Positions 56,992 through 64,000 of a stretch of DNA of 64,000 nucleotides are shown here, one piece after another. Where the stretch lies: assembly GCA_947493585.1 (NCBI GenBank), contig CANLRI010000004.1, forward strand, positions 118,364-182,363, given 5' to 3'. The stretch's first letter is position 1. The number at the start of each line of letters is the position of its first letter. The notes below the pieces were generated by a model that saw nothing but the letters and a program-made list of their open reading frames with translations, did no database searches and was not told the origin of the DNA. A program made the position numbers and the translations under genes. Source of the DNA: an uncultured Planococcus sp. (GTDB lineage Bacteria > Bacillota > Bacilli > Bacillales_A > Planococcaceae).

Positions 56992-57100
56992 TTGAGTAGT
57001 TAGTAAGAAAATGGTATATTATGAATGAACTTAGAACAAAAGGGAGCACCCCTCATTTCCTGCTGTTATGCAGATGTGAGGGGAGCTCTCTTTTTTTTGC
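56992..57100 (+). ncRNA. Candidate small RNA with its own promoter and terminator
   Basis: TTGAGT (56992-56997), a 17-base spacer, TATATT (57015-57020), then about 20 bases on a long hairpin begins (GAGCACCCCTCA paired with TGAGGGGAGCTC, with an inner CTGC/GCAG pair) and ends in eight T. The predicted transcript is about 75 bases with no reading frame. It could also be a leader that limits transcription of the genes from 57186 on. Confidence 0.45.
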
Positions 57101-57185
57101 ATACTAGCAAAATGATGCTAATGTCATCTTAAAATAATGATATTCATGTCGATATTTATAAATGAGTCCATTAGGAGGAAGCACA

Positions 57186-57548
57186 ATGAGATATTACGTT
57201 GAGAATTACAGAGATAAAGGAACTGACTTTTTCTGCATCAAACCAACGACGAAAGACTTTGAAGAATTTTTGACCTATAAATTAGAGCAATTCCCGCAGT
57301 TTGTTGCGCCTATCGTCTATAAAAAATGGATTGGAACGAAAACAGTGCCTGAACTGATAACGACACAGTCCGAAGAATCTATGAAAATAATTCTGTTTAA
57401 TCCTATAGAAGTGCCATACGGCGGTATTACTAACAAAAAAGAAAAACAATCCTATCATAACAATTTAATGATTGTACTAATGGAATGGCTCGCAGACTCT
57501 GAAACTGAATTTCAAAGTCACTGGAAAAGTCTATCGATGACCTATTAA
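57186..57548 (+). CDS. Unknown protein
   Basis: 120 residues from ATG 57186 with AGGAGGAAG upstream. Aromatic-rich, no membrane segment, no motif recognised (starts MRYYVENYRDKGTDFF). First gene of a run on one strand to 63.7 kb in which most proteins are unknown and closely packed. Confidence 0.55.
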   Translation: MRYYVENYRDKGTDFFCIKPTTKDFEEFLTYKLEQFPQFVAPIVYKKWIGTKTVPELITTQSEESMKIILFNPIEVPYGGITNKKEKQSYHNNLMIVLMEWLADSETEFQSHWKSLSMTY

Positions 57549-57618
57549 GATAAATAGTTGACGTTTAATAATATGATATGATAACGTTATGTTATTAAAT
57601 TATAAGGAGGGGGCGGTA

Positions 57619-57978
57619 ATGGTTTCACAGAAGTGGGAGACACCTAGTGATATTTCTCAACTCAGCAACCATGAAATAGAAAAAATTATTGAATTATGGA
57701 AGTGCTATTTGAAAAATGTTAAAAATGAAAAGCCGCATAAGAAGTTTCATTCGATCCTGAAGAGACTACTGCAGCTGATAGACAGGCACGGTGTAGTCTT
57801 CGGAACAATCAAAGAGTTAGAACAATCAACAGAAACAACTCATTATATTCTCTCGAAGAACTTCACGTTACTGGCTAAGCACGGTTTGTTATTTAGAAGA
57901 AACGGCATATTAGTTGTTAATGTCAAAGCCTTCAATGAAAACGAACTAAAAAATGGAGCAAAGGACTTTTTCACATGA
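57619..57978 (+). CDS. Probable winged-helix protein
   Basis: 119 residues from ATG 57619 (AAGGAGG upstream). The C-terminal half has the spacing of a winged helix (LLQLIDRHGVVFGTIKELEQ, ILSKNFTLLAKHGLLFRRNG, ILVVNVKAF), so it may bind DNA. Its stop overlaps the start of the next gene by four bases (ATGA). The palindrome ATAACGTTAT at 57581, just upstream, could be its operator. Confidence 0.6.
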   Translation: MVSQKWETPSDISQLSNHEIEKIIELWKCYLKNVKNEKPHKKFHSILKRLLQLIDRHGVVFGTIKELEQSTETTHYILSKNFTLLAKHGLLFRRNGILVVNVKAFNENELKNGAKDFFT

Positions 57979-58385
57979 CAAAACTTTCAATTTATTCAAC
58001 GTTTCTTACCAAAGCATTAGAAAAAGAAGTTTCAAATGCAAAGCAGCTAAAAAAACCATATTTATCCGTCGATGTAGAAGAACTCGAACTTCTCCTTAAT
58101 GAAGTAAGAATGGCAAAACAAACACCCCAGGAACAAGTAGAAGAAGAGCATCCATGCAATTCTTGTGGTTCACTGACTTATGTTACTCGTTCAGAGCAGT
58201 ATGTCATTAAACCCTATTCAACTACCGTAGAGGTGAAATGTCTAAACTGCTTAATTGATACTCTAAAGAGTGATCAACAAGAATTGGAACAATTAAAGGC
58301 AATTAACTGGTTTCTGAAGGAACATGACTTGGAAGAAGACTTCGATGTTTTCTTGAAGGAGTTAAGTCACCGCGAAAATGATTAG
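57975..58385 (+). CDS. Small zinc-ribbon-like protein
   Basis: 136 residues. A helical N-terminus, then a Cys set CNSCGSL...VKCLNC (residues about 59-62 and 87-90) that looks like a zinc ribbon, then a helical acidic C-terminus. No family recognised. Coupled to the winged-helix gene upstream by an ATGA overlap; the AbrB-like gene starts 10 bases after its stop. Confidence 0.6.
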   Translation: MTKLSIYSTFLTKALEKEVSNAKQLKKPYLSVDVEELELLLNEVRMAKQTPQEQVEEEHPCNSCGSLTYVTRSEQYVIKPYSTTVEVKCLNCLIDTLKSDQQELEQLKAINWFLKEHDLEEDFDVFLKELSHREND

Positions 58386-58395
58386 GAGGCGATTT

Positions 58396-58659
58396 ATGAG
58401 ATTTTCAGGCTTCATCGTGCGAACTAACCGTCATGGCCGTATTAATTTACCGCTATCTATTCGAAAGCAATTGAAAGTTGGTCCGAAAGACGAAGTAACT
58501 TTTACGATTAGGAAAAACACTATAATTTTAAAAAAAAGCAAATTGCATTGTATAGTGACCGGTTCAACCGAAAATGTGATTGAAGTTTTTCCAGGAGTTC
58601 CATTAAGCAGAGAAGGGATGAAGATTCTGTTGAAGGAGCTCAAACATTTTAATTCTTAA
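58396..58659 (+). CDS. AbrB/SpoVT-type (swapped-hairpin) DNA-binding protein
   Basis: 87 residues from ATG 58396 (AGGAGG upstream). The N-terminus has the AbrB fold pattern: IVRTNRHGRINLPLSIRKQL then GPKDEVTFTIRKNTIILKKS. Such proteins bind DNA as dimers and act as transition-state regulators or antitoxins. No toxin gene is adjacent. The 28-base box at 58661 directly follows its stop. Confidence 0.78.
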   Translation: MRFSGFIVRTNRHGRINLPLSIRKQLKVGPKDEVTFTIRKNTIILKKSKLHCIVTGSTENVIEVFPGVPLSREGMKILLKELKHFNS

Positions 58660-58660
58660 G

Positions 58661-58688
58661 TTTACGCTAAATACTAATTTAGCTAAAA
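58661..58688 (+). repeat. 28-base box, imperfect copy
   Basis: TTTACGCTAAA, a 6-base centre, then TTTAGCTAAAA. The first arm is identical, and the second nearly so, to the perfect palindromic box at 62520-62547; the two are in direct orientation 3.86 kb apart. Confidence 0.6.
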
Positions 58689-58713
58689 ATTATAAATGGG
58701 TAGGAGAGATTAG

Positions 58714-59259
58714 ATGAAAACAGTAACGCTTTGCTTTAAACCGGTAAGTATTCAAACGTCCGGATATTCATCTGAAGCATTAGTCGAGAATGCCAAAATG
58801 AAATTTCTAGAGCAATTGGCTTCTACGGATTTGCTTCAAGTAGATTCGTATAGCGTAAGCGCTGCGACACCCTTAAGTTACGACACTGTATCCGTTGGCC
58901 AAATTGTAGAAAGCCTTGATGGAACGCCAGGGATAATTTTTCAAGTAAACAAATCCACCGTTGAGGTTTCTTTTGCTAGTGGATTGGTAGTTAGCGGATC
59001 TCCCGCTTTATTTAAACCTTCTAATTGTGCATTTAGAAAGGCGCGTAAATGCCGAACTTTTGAAGAAAAGCAGAACAATATATGGGCTGCTGGTGTTACA
59101 GGTTATGTAATGACGGATTTTGGCCCAGTCTCAGTGATTATCGGCAAGAAATCGCGAGATAAGGTTACTGCTCATATCATTGGTGAGAAGAAGACTGAAA
59201 AACTCACAGCAGATGAAGCAGAACGGCTCATTAAAGACGAGCCATATCACTTCACTTAA
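58714..59259 (+). CDS. Unknown protein with a possible KOW/Tudor-like part
   Basis: 181 residues after GGTAGGAGAG. The N-terminal part is beta-rich; the middle (SVGQIVESLDGTPGIIFQVN, STVEVSFASGLVVSG) reads like a small SH3/KOW-type barrel, and the rest is charged. No family recognised. Same strand and spacing as its neighbours. Confidence 0.5.
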   Translation: MKTVTLCFKPVSIQTSGYSSEALVENAKMKFLEQLASTDLLQVDSYSVSAATPLSYDTVSVGQIVESLDGTPGIIFQVNKSTVEVSFASGLVVSGSPALFKPSNCAFRKARKCRTFEEKQNNIWAAGVTGYVMTDFGPVSVIIGKKSRDKVTAHIIGEKKTEKLTADEAERLIKDEPYHFT

Positions 59260-59327
59260 GGCTTAACCTTGCCCATGTCCCCTCTTTTAGAACGAACCAC
59301 AATGGCTGACAGTGAGAGGAGAATATT

Positions 59328-59867
59328 ATGCCGATTTATCGAGTTACGATGAACAATACCAAATCCAGTGGAGATAAATACGAACCGAATTTCAAGTATG
59401 GTATCAGTCACTACCATATAAACAGTGAGACTATGATGAATGCAATTTCACAAGCCGAAAATCGCTTTGCAGGAAATTGCGAGGCGGTTGTCAAGAGAGA
59501 ATTAACGGACAATTCATTTAGGGTAGATGAGATGGTTTCCCAGGAACATTATGAATTAATCGCTACTGAAGGAAGCCCCAGTGATACAATAATATATAGA
59601 AAAGATGGGAATATCCTGCATGTTCTGCTTCGAGGAAAAGACTTCAAAGAACGAGGTTCAGCATTTTGGTACGACCTATCTGTAGTCGATTTAATACGCG
59701 AGGCTGGCCAACAAGAAGAGTCTCCTGTCCTAACGCTGAATGATCTGGAAAAGCTCAGTATTGAAATATATAAAATTGTAAAAGAGCCCCAAATTCCCGC
59801 TATCTTTGCAGGGAAAATGGGACGTAAAGAAAGGAATGAGTACAATGGAAGAACCGACAAAGTATGA
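59328..59867 (+). CDS. Unknown protein
   Basis: 179 residues after GAGAGGAG. Starts MPIYRVTMNNTKSSGDKYEP; mixed alpha/beta with no membrane segment or motif. Its 3' end overlaps the next gene by about 23 bases in another frame, so the two are translationally coupled. Confidence 0.5.
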   Translation: MPIYRVTMNNTKSSGDKYEPNFKYGISHYHINSETMMNAISQAENRFAGNCEAVVKRELTDNSFRVDEMVSQEHYELIATEGSPSDTIIYRKDGNILHVLLRGKDFKERGSAFWYDLSVVDLIREAGQQEESPVLTLNDLEKLSIEIYKIVKEPQIPAIFAGKMGRKERNEYNGRTDKV

Positions 59868-60099
59868 GGTGAATAAGGAAAAACGTAGTGAGGCCGAATT
59901 AACAGCCATGAAGGTAATTTTTCAAAAAGCAGGACGAGAGTCGGTTTATTTTGCAGATGGTGATGTGGTGATCACAGAAGAAAATTCACTACAAAGAGTT
60001 GGAAGCGAAATATCCGCTGAAGAAGCTATGGATTTATTAGAAAGTCGAACAATAAAAGCACTATATCCCGTGGATTCTAAGGTTAGTTTTACTGACTGA
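59845..60099 (+). CDS. Unknown small acidic protein
   Basis: 84 residues from ATG 59845, chosen because AAAGGA lies eight bases upstream. Acidic (EVNKEKRSEAELTAMKVIFQ; SAEEAMDLLESRT). No motif. Ends just before a terminator, so it closes the 57-60 kb unit. Confidence 0.5.
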   Translation: MEEPTKYEVNKEKRSEAELTAMKVIFQKAGRESVYFADGDVVITEENSLQRVGSEISAEEAMDLLESRTIKALYPVDSKVSFTD

Positions 60100-60131
60100 A
60101 TCATATCGGCGTTTAAAACTAAACAGTACTT

Positions 60132-60164
60132 AATCTCCCCTACCGTACTAAGTAGCGGGAGATT
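60132..60164 (+). terminator. Hairpin terminator
   Basis: AATCTCCC pairs with GGGAGATT; an inner TAC/GTA pair extends it. Followed by TCTTTATAAA. Confidence 0.65.
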
Positions 60165-60191
60165 CTTTATAAATAAAGGAGGAATCTCGTA

Positions 60192-60551
60192 ATGGAGAAA
60201 ACAATAGCCTATCTTCTAGCTTTTTATTCTATAATTGTATTAATAGGTTCCATAATTCTTAGAGAGAGAAATTTTACAGAGAACATTCTTACTTTAGGGG
60301 ATTTACTTCAAACTTTGCTAATGGTCTGGGCAGCTATATTGGTTATCGGAGCGATTTGGTACGTTTCCAGATTAAATAATATTGAAAACCAAGCTATTAG
60401 GTTACTAAAAAAATACAGCAATCGAGGTTTTTACGAAGTACAGATTATTGATGAAAGTATTCAAGGTAAAAGCTACTTTTTGCTTAAGAGTGATGACTTC
60501 CACAAAAAAGTCAGCAAAAGCCGATTTGGAAGGATCAACGAATTAGAATGA
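60192..60551 (+). CDS. Two-span membrane protein
   Basis: 119 residues, ribosome site AAAGGAGGAATC. Membrane segments at about 4-24 and 38-58, then a cytosolic part of about 60 residues. It precedes two more small membrane proteins by short gaps, suggesting a three-protein membrane set. No family recognised. Confidence 0.55.
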   Translation: MEKTIAYLLAFYSIIVLIGSIILRERNFTENILTLGDLLQTLLMVWAAILVIGAIWYVSRLNNIENQAIRLLKKYSNRGFYEVQIIDESIQGKSYFLLKSDDFHKKVSKSRFGRINELE

Positions 60552-60566
60552 AGGGTGCAAACTGGC

Positions 60567-61067
60567 ATGAATAAAGTAGTTTCAAAATCTCTCAAATCAG
60601 CATTTATTTCTACAAGTCCCCTGCTCGTGTATATAGTTGCCTTAATTATCGCCCCCGAAGCAACAGAAAAGTACGTGGGAATATTCAGCTCATTTATTTT
60701 TGGTATTAGCCAGGGTGATTTGATAAAGGCTATTCTTTTTCTAGGAGTACTATTGACAGTCTTGGCGTTTTATGACTTGTATTGGAAGATTCATAGAAAT
60801 CGCAAGAAAATCATCCGTGCTATGCCATTCGAAGAAATACCCACTGGAAAAGTATTTGAGCAGCTATACGCGGATATTGATAAGGAAGTAAGATTCAATA
60901 CCTCACGATTAGCAGAAGCACTTGTTGACCCTAAAGAAACAAAGAAAATTGATTTAAAACATACGAAAACAATGCTGGAACTTGTTATTGGATTGCGAGA
61001 AAAAGACTCTGAAATACTAGAAGAGTTAAATGCTTATTGTAAAAATAGATACTTAAAGAACAGCTGA
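60567..61067 (+). CDS. Membrane protein with cytosolic helical tail
   Basis: 166 residues from ATG 60567 (GAAGGGTG upstream). Two hydrophobic segments, about 18-36 and 54-74, then a basic and charged cytosolic tail (YWKIHRNRKKIIRAM onward). No motif recognised. Middle gene of the small membrane set. Confidence 0.5.
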   Translation: MNKVVSKSLKSAFISTSPLLVYIVALIIAPEATEKYVGIFSSFIFGISQGDLIKAILFLGVLLTVLAFYDLYWKIHRNRKKIIRAMPFEEIPTGKVFEQLYADIDKEVRFNTSRLAEALVDPKETKKIDLKHTKTMLELVIGLREKDSEILEELNAYCKNRYLKNS

Positions 61068-61147
61068 TTAATTTATGGACATATCAGTTATGTAATAGGC
61101 GCAAGTTGATTTTTGAAGAAAATGTTCAAAATAGGTGGAGGCAGCAT

Positions 61148-61513
61148 ATGAATGTGATAATTTTTCTGTTGGTATTAGCGACTTTACTTTTTGTTTTCTA
61201 TGTATTAAGTAAGCTTCCTTATTTAACTATGGCCAAGTTTACTACGAGACTCTTTCTAGGGTATATAATTTTTTATTTGGCTTATTTTATCGCTTTCGAC
61301 TTTTCAGAATCGGCTGCAAATAACGAGGACTTTTTTAGCTTTTTCGCAAATCTAGTAACTTTACTAGGACTCTATCTAGTTTTACACCAAAACTTAGTAA
61401 GGCAAGTTGGTAAAAAAAATGAGATACAACAGTTAAAAAATGCCGTGGAAATTTTACAAATAGAAAACGAAGTTTTGAAAAAAGGTGGTTATATAGACTA
61501 TTATAATCACTAA
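61148..61513 (+). CDS. Membrane protein with C-terminal coiled coil
   Basis: 121 residues from ATG 61148 (AGGTGGAGG upstream). Three hydrophobic segments (near 2-17, 32-50 and 62-82), then a short coiled-coil-like stretch (EIQQLKNAVEILQIENEVLK). No family recognised. Last gene of the membrane set, before the HNH-type gene. Confidence 0.5.
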   Translation: MNVIIFLLVLATLLFVFYVLSKLPYLTMAKFTTRLFLGYIIFYLAYFIAFDFSESAANNEDFFSFFANLVTLLGLYLVLHQNLVRQVGKKNEIQQLKNAVEILQIENEVLKKGGYIDYYNH

Positions 61514-61602
61514 GCAACAAAATGTTTTTTTGTAAATTTATGCTAATGTCAATTCATAGTTATTAATGTAAAATTCTATATTGGTTACAAGGAGTGAGTT
61601 AA

Positions 61603-62517
61603 TTGGATGATTATAAGCCTTTGACAGATCCATTTATTTATCCAGTGTCTACATCTGCAAATCTAAATAGTAAGCGTAGTTTTTTGGGGAATAAAGTTGA
61701 TAGAAAATGTATTTATTGTGGTAAATCTGAGGATGAAGTTACATTTGAAAAAGATGCGCACGTTATACCAGCAGGCTTAGGGAATAAAATACTCTTTAAC
61801 TTTGAAGAATGCGATATATGTAATGAAGAGTACTTCAGTGTTCATGAAAATGAGTTAGCCAATTTCTTAATGTTAGATCGAATCTTTATTGGTTCAAGTA
61901 AGAGAAATGGCTTACCAAAGTACAAACCTGTATCGAATGGGAATTCTTCAATAAAACATTCAGCTGACAGTCGCAAAGTGAATATTGATATGGACAATTT
62001 AGAAGGTCGGTTTCAATTTGAAATTGACGAACAAAGAAAAACTTTTACACTCACTATAAATAAGCCACTTCCTTATAGACCAGTAGATATATGTAAAGCT
62101 TTAGTTCATATGATTTGGCCGTTTCTATCTGAGGAGTATAGGAAAGAAATTTCCTACATACCTGGTTGGTTAAAAGGAGAAAGAAATGTGTTTCCCTTAT
62201 TCTTAGAGGTTTTATTTGTGCCTGGAAACGGATTTAAATCTGGAATCTTAGAGTGTTGGAAATCTGATAATTTAAAATCAAAATATCCTTTTATTGTTCG
62301 TTTTACTTTTGGCTTGAAGATCCTTACTCTTTATATACCTTCTTCCCCTAGTATTTTAGAAGACCCACCTCACTTCAACAATTATTGGCAGTTGCCTGAG
62401 AATATAGAAGACCTAAATGGAGAAAGATATAGAATTTTGAAAAACGACCGTTTAACACCGGAAAATTTGACTTACACTTTTAATTTTCAAAGTCATTCTG
62501 TTATAGAAACAGACTAA
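61603..62517 (+). CDS. HNH-type endonuclease-like protein
   Basis: 304 residues from TTG (AAGGAG upstream). The N-terminal part has an HNH_5-like zinc site: CIYCGKSEDEV, AHVIPAGLGNKI with the active-site His, then CDICNEEYFS with the conserved Asn. The remaining 200 residues are a mixed domain of unknown role (RPVDICKALVHMIWPFL). HNH proteins of this form occur in defence and mobile loci. It ends three bases before the palindromic box at 62520. Confidence 0.7.
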   Translation: MDDYKPLTDPFIYPVSTSANLNSKRSFLGNKVDRKCIYCGKSEDEVTFEKDAHVIPAGLGNKILFNFEECDICNEEYFSVHENELANFLMLDRIFIGSSKRNGLPKYKPVSNGNSSIKHSADSRKVNIDMDNLEGRFQFEIDEQRKTFTLTINKPLPYRPVDICKALVHMIWPFLSEEYRKEISYIPGWLKGERNVFPLFLEVLFVPGNGFKSGILECWKSDNLKSKYPFIVRFTFGLKILTLYIPSSPSILEDPPHFNNYWQLPENIEDLNGERYRILKNDRLTPENLTYTFNFQSHSVIETD

Positions 62518-62519
62518 TG

Positions 62520-62547
62520 TTTACGCTAAAATTCTATTTAGCGTAAA
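62520..62547. repeat. 28-base perfect palindromic box upstream of the recombinase
   Basis: TTTACGCTAAA, the 6-base centre ATTCTA, then TTTAGCGTAAA: two perfect 11-base inverted arms, the size and spacing of a Xer-type recombination site. It lies 61 bases before the tyrosine recombinase gene. The related box at 58661 makes a simple terminator role less likely. Confidence 0.65.
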
Positions 62548-62608
62548 GTTTGACCATCTTTGACCTTTAATTTGAATAAAAACTGTAATATTTAAGGATG
62601 TGAACGAA

Positions 62609-63727
62609 ATGCCCGCTCCAACTAGAAAAACCATCATTGCCGAACAACATATCGAGCAAGCTATCCAGCACATGCCTTTTTATGTCGTAGAGTATATTCG
62701 AGCTAAGAAGCGGGCCGCCCTCTCCCCTCGCACGCTGAGCGGCTATTTGCACGATTTCAAGCGTTTCTTTGACTGGTTAAGGCAAGAAGGCTTTACGACA
62801 GCTGAACGCAATGCTGATATCCCCTACGCGGTCCTGGAAACCCTTAAAAAAACAGACGTTGAAATGTTCGTCGAAATGTTGATGGAAGAAAAAATTGAAA
62901 AGCGTGAAGGCATATACGTTCAGCGATCTATAGACAGCACCACTCGCTTTATTCAATCGTTAAAATCACTTTTCAATTACTTAACCCAAGAAAGTGAAGA
63001 CGAAGATGGCGAATGCTACTTCTATCGAAACGTTATGTCAAAAATCAAATCACCGAAGAAGGCTGAATCTGCCTCTTCCCGTTCCAAGCGAATTAGCGCA
63101 AATATGCTGAACGGTGATGAACGGGATGAATTTCTCAATTTCCTTCGGTTCGATTATGTGAATACACTCGATTCACGACAAGCTGCACGCTTTGAACATA
63201 ACCGGCTTCGAGACATTGCCATCCTTTCACTATTGCTTGGGAGCGGCTTACGTGTAGATGAAGCAGCAGGGTTATTGATTAACGACCTAGATATGGTTCA
63301 TGCGGATGTACGCGCCCAACGTAAAGGCAAGAAGCTAGATACTGTCAGCATTACGAGGACAGCCATGGAGGACTTGCAAAACTACATGGCCGAACGGGAG
63401 CAATTGTACAAACCGGATTCGAAGAATCTCTTCTTATTTCTTACCAAGTACCGTGGGAAAGCAAACGCTATTAGCGTGGAAGCCATTGAAAAGATCGTTA
63501 AGAAATATACGATGTCCTTTACCAAAGGACGAGAAATGAGCCCTCATAAGATGAGACACTCTTTCGCAAAAGGGTTCTTGGATAGCGGTGGTTCTTTAAT
63601 AGCTTTGAGAGATCAGCTTGGCCATAATTCGATTGAAACCACCGCGCTGTACACCAACCTTTCTCAAGAGGAACAGCGATTTATTTTACGCCGCATGGAT
63701 GGCACAAAATCTGAAGATATAGAATGA
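62609..63727 (+). CDS. Tyrosine recombinase, XerS-like
   Basis: 372 residues from ATG 62609 (AAGGA upstream). N-terminal SAM-like core-binding domain (SPRTLSGYLHDFKRFFDWLR). The catalytic domain has all expected residues: Arg in LGSGLRVDEAA, Lys in QRKGKKLDTV, His-x-x-Arg in SPHKMRHSF, His in DQLGHNS and Tyr in TALYTNLS. Length and sequence are closest to XerS-type single recombinases. It may act on the palindromic boxes at 58661 and 62520, or on the dif-like sites, although the latter are normally XerC/D substrates. Confidence 0.88.
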   Translation: MPAPTRKTIIAEQHIEQAIQHMPFYVVEYIRAKKRAALSPRTLSGYLHDFKRFFDWLRQEGFTTAERNADIPYAVLETLKKTDVEMFVEMLMEEKIEKREGIYVQRSIDSTTRFIQSLKSLFNYLTQESEDEDGECYFYRNVMSKIKSPKKAESASSRSKRISANMLNGDERDEFLNFLRFDYVNTLDSRQAARFEHNRLRDIAILSLLLGSGLRVDEAAGLLINDLDMVHADVRAQRKGKKLDTVSITRTAMEDLQNYMAEREQLYKPDSKNLFLFLTKYRGKANAISVEAIEKIVKKYTMSFTKGREMSPHKMRHSFAKGFLDSGGSLIALRDQLGHNSIETTALYTNLSQEEQRFILRRMDGTKSEDIE

Positions 63728-63767
63728 GGAGAAAGGGCAATCCGTATAGGTTGCCCTTTCTCCTCAT
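63724..63767 (+). terminator. Hairpin at the end of the recombinase gene
   Basis: ATGAGGAGAAAGGGCAA pairs perfectly with TTGCCCTTTCTCCTCAT. It overlaps the stop codon. No T-run follows, so it may act less as a terminator than as a stability or protein-binding structure. Confidence 0.65.
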
Positions 63768-63882
63768 TACTAACAAACACATTATCTTTCTTGTTTTTAT
63801 TCTAGACTTAAGTAAGTTCTAGAAACGTAGTTTTCGAGACGAGTATTGATAGAGAAAAAGTATAAAAGAAGAAGATTTACAT

Positions 63883-64000
63883 TGTCACTTTAAGAGATAA
63901 AGTGTACTAATTTCCAGCTATACTTTGCACCGGAATTGAGAAAAACCAGTAACCTTCTATAAGGGTTACTGGTTTTATAATTATATATTTCATTTAGAAA
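63883..64000. repeat. 118-base repeat, right copy (inverted partner at 31268-31385)
   Basis: Reverse complement of 31268-31385 with four mismatches in 118 bases, including the hairpin at 63942-63976. The match reaches the last base of the window. In the left copy a dif-like site lies two bases beyond, so a fifth site in opposite orientation is expected just outside the window. Confidence 0.9.

Noticed and set aside
1..64000. CRISPR arrays, tRNA or rRNA genes
   Set aside because: No regularly spaced direct repeats and no cloverleaf or rRNA signature were seen on either strand. A by-eye reading could miss a divergent tRNA.

Overview
The window is a gene-rich but mosaic stretch of accessory DNA, most likely a plasmid or plasmid-like region of a low-to-moderate G+C Gram-positive bacterium. 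Several things suggest Planococcaceae or Bacillaceae: strong AGGAGG-type ribosome sites with frequent TTG/GTG starts, three DUF2294 (MpsC-type) proteins, RsbR-type STAS stress sensors, a SigB-type promoter, a XerS-like recombinase and Bacillus-type mer genes. This assignment is inference. I found no rRNA, tRNA, CRISPR array or recognisable replication gene.

Region by region. 0-5 kb: the end of a conjugation (type IV secretion) cluster with a two-domain cell-wall hydrolase. 5.4-9.1 kb: a secreted protein with a small membrane protein (bacteriocin/immunity-like), then a two-gene unit on the minus strand. 9.6-17 kb: a large Rhs/YD-repeat toxin gene broken by one amber codon, followed by a HEAT-repeat protein that is probably its immunity partner. 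17.1-25.3 kb: a probable anti-phage island. Its core is a four-gene operon joining a class III (Pycsar-like) nucleotide cyclase, a CBASS-like E2-E1 fusion, a JAB/JAMM protease and a membrane effector, followed by further membrane and HEPN-like genes. 25.5-30 kb: a mercury resistance block (resolvase with an amber codon, res site, merR, merA, a second flavoprotein). 30.3-31.3 kb: a small Xre-regulator/membrane-protein module between two dif-like sites. 31.4-42 kb: an IS3 element, then genes that resemble staphylococcal ones (zinc alcohol dehydrogenase, PfpI-type stress protein, monooxygenase, short UvrA) with many relics, and an IS256-type element. 42.6-56.7 kb: an island bounded by dif-like sites that holds duplicated families (three DUF2294, two RsbR-like, three copies of one and two of another unknown family), a second IS256-type copy, a sigma-region-2-only protein and a LacI regulator. 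57-64 kb: a run of mostly unknown genes, an HNH-type protein and a tyrosine recombinase.

Two themes stand out. First, a putative hybrid of the Pycsar and type II CBASS systems. Second, repeated XerCD/dif-like sites (four clear copies, all in one orientation, plus a probable one just beyond the right end). These suggest that this replicon is assembled from exchangeable pdif-type modules, which are best known from Acinetobacter plasmids. Many genes are decayed (amber codons, frameshifts, IS relics), as expected of a region with high turnover.
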